Part shown: positions 63,867 to 64,000 of the stretch, one piece after another
Position numbering within the stretch: the stretch's first letter is position 1
Layout of the letters: every line of letters starts with the position of its first letter
Origin: a bacterium
Lineage (GTDB): Bacteria > UBA8248
Length of the DNA: 64,000 bases
Reading direction: 5' to 3'
NCBI GenBank assembly: GCA_022828125.1
Contig: JAJEJD010000019.1
Coordinates: forward strand, 306,211-370,210
Program-made: the position numbers and the translations under genes
The notes under the pieces: model-generated
Seen by the model: only the letters and a program-made list of their open reading frames with translations
Told to the model about the DNA's origin: nothing
Database searches by the model: none

Positions 63867-64000
63867 GTGTGCGCCAGGCTAACTGGTGCCAGTGCAGCCG
63901 GTGGAAGTCCGGCGGGAGGGAGAAGGCTAGCCACCACCTCCACCCCGAGTCATGGGCCGCTACCCGCGAGGGTGGGGGTTAAGCGTTGACAGGGGCGCGT
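63867..64000 (+). ncRNA. 5' end of a group II intron (cut by the window edge)
   Basis: The sequence begins GTGTGCGCCAGGCTAACTGG. It continues with GGTGGAAGTCCGGCGGG, AAGGCTAGCC, CCCCGAGTCATGGG and TTAAGCGTTGACAGGGG, the usual run of domain I segments in bacterial group II introns. The GTGYG 5' tip fits at 63867 (or 63869). The reverse-transcriptase/maturase and domains V-VI would lie beyond the window. It starts 20 bp after the IS66-type element. Confidence 0.7.

Overview
This is a GC-rich, gene-dense bacterial chromosomal segment with one tRNA gene and almost no intergenic space inside operons. The core genes present are a type B succinate:quinone oxidoreductase, ileS, trpS, lspA, rluD and a site-2 protease. 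Around them is a large set of catabolic and transport genes: two TRAP transporters, a thiolase/3-hydroxyacyl-CoA dehydrogenase/acyl-CoA dehydrogenase operon, Gfo/Idh/MocA oxidoreductases, a haloalkane-dehalogenase-like enzyme, LLM and Old Yellow Enzyme family flavoenzymes, and many alpha/beta hydrolases. This points to a free-living, oligotrophic or soil/marine heterotroph, probably from an uncultured lineage (Desulfobacterota, Nitrospinota or Tectomicrobia-like). The lineage is a guess, because there is no rRNA or clean phylogenetic marker beyond the aminoacyl-tRNA synthetases.

Layout. 1-3367: a TRAP operon (dctP, internal terminator, dctQ, dctM). 3759-4706: an NAD(P)-binding protein. 4823-5693: tRNA-Asn followed by an AT-rich islet with a HEPN-like gene abutting a truncated HicB-type antitoxin. 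5725-7050: an acidic repeat protein ending in a ribosomal L13e-like domain. 7264-9688: hydrolase and flavin enzymes. 10228-14459: a PEGA lipoprotein, then an IlvD/Edd dehydratase, 2-hydroxyacid dehydrogenase and SRAP operon. 15005-17959: an OYE-like enzyme, a hydrolase and an isochorismatase. 18257-21630: sdhCAB with a clear terminator. 21856-27014: an amidohydrolase, two tandem M24 peptidases, a VOC protein and a polysaccharide deacetylase. 27085-30339: a fatty-acid or ketone oxidation operon. 30526-37215: a housekeeping operon (site-2 protease, trpS, ileS, lspA, membrane protein, rluD). 37402-46887: nitroreductase, enoyl-CoA hydratase, hydrolases, two cupins, dehalogenase, STAS protein, and two Gfo/Idh/MocA paralogues flanking a HEPN/MNT toxin-antitoxin module. 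47560-49049: a Y-family polymerase with a coupled zinc-ribbon protein. 49438-51468: two dehydrogenases. 52180-56996: a second TRAP operon whose large permease carries a long coiled-coil-like tail. 57663-59826: a KefB-like antiporter and a RidA protein. 60524-63846: an IS66-type element with a DruA-like (DUF4338) passenger. 63867 to the end: the 5' part of a group II intron.

The intergenic regions are rich in palindromic repeats. These include MITE-like units ending in GGGGTTGTTGAAAAAG, C/G-tract inverted-repeat units, GTAGGGGC palindromes and ATTCCGG hairpins. A 36-bp exact duplicate (18121 and 60302) contains two copies of TTCGATAAAT spaced 21 bp apart. The most unusual items are the L13e-tailed acidic protein, the TRAP permease with its C-terminal extension, the IS66 element carrying a DruA-like gene, and the 36-bp paired-box duplicate.
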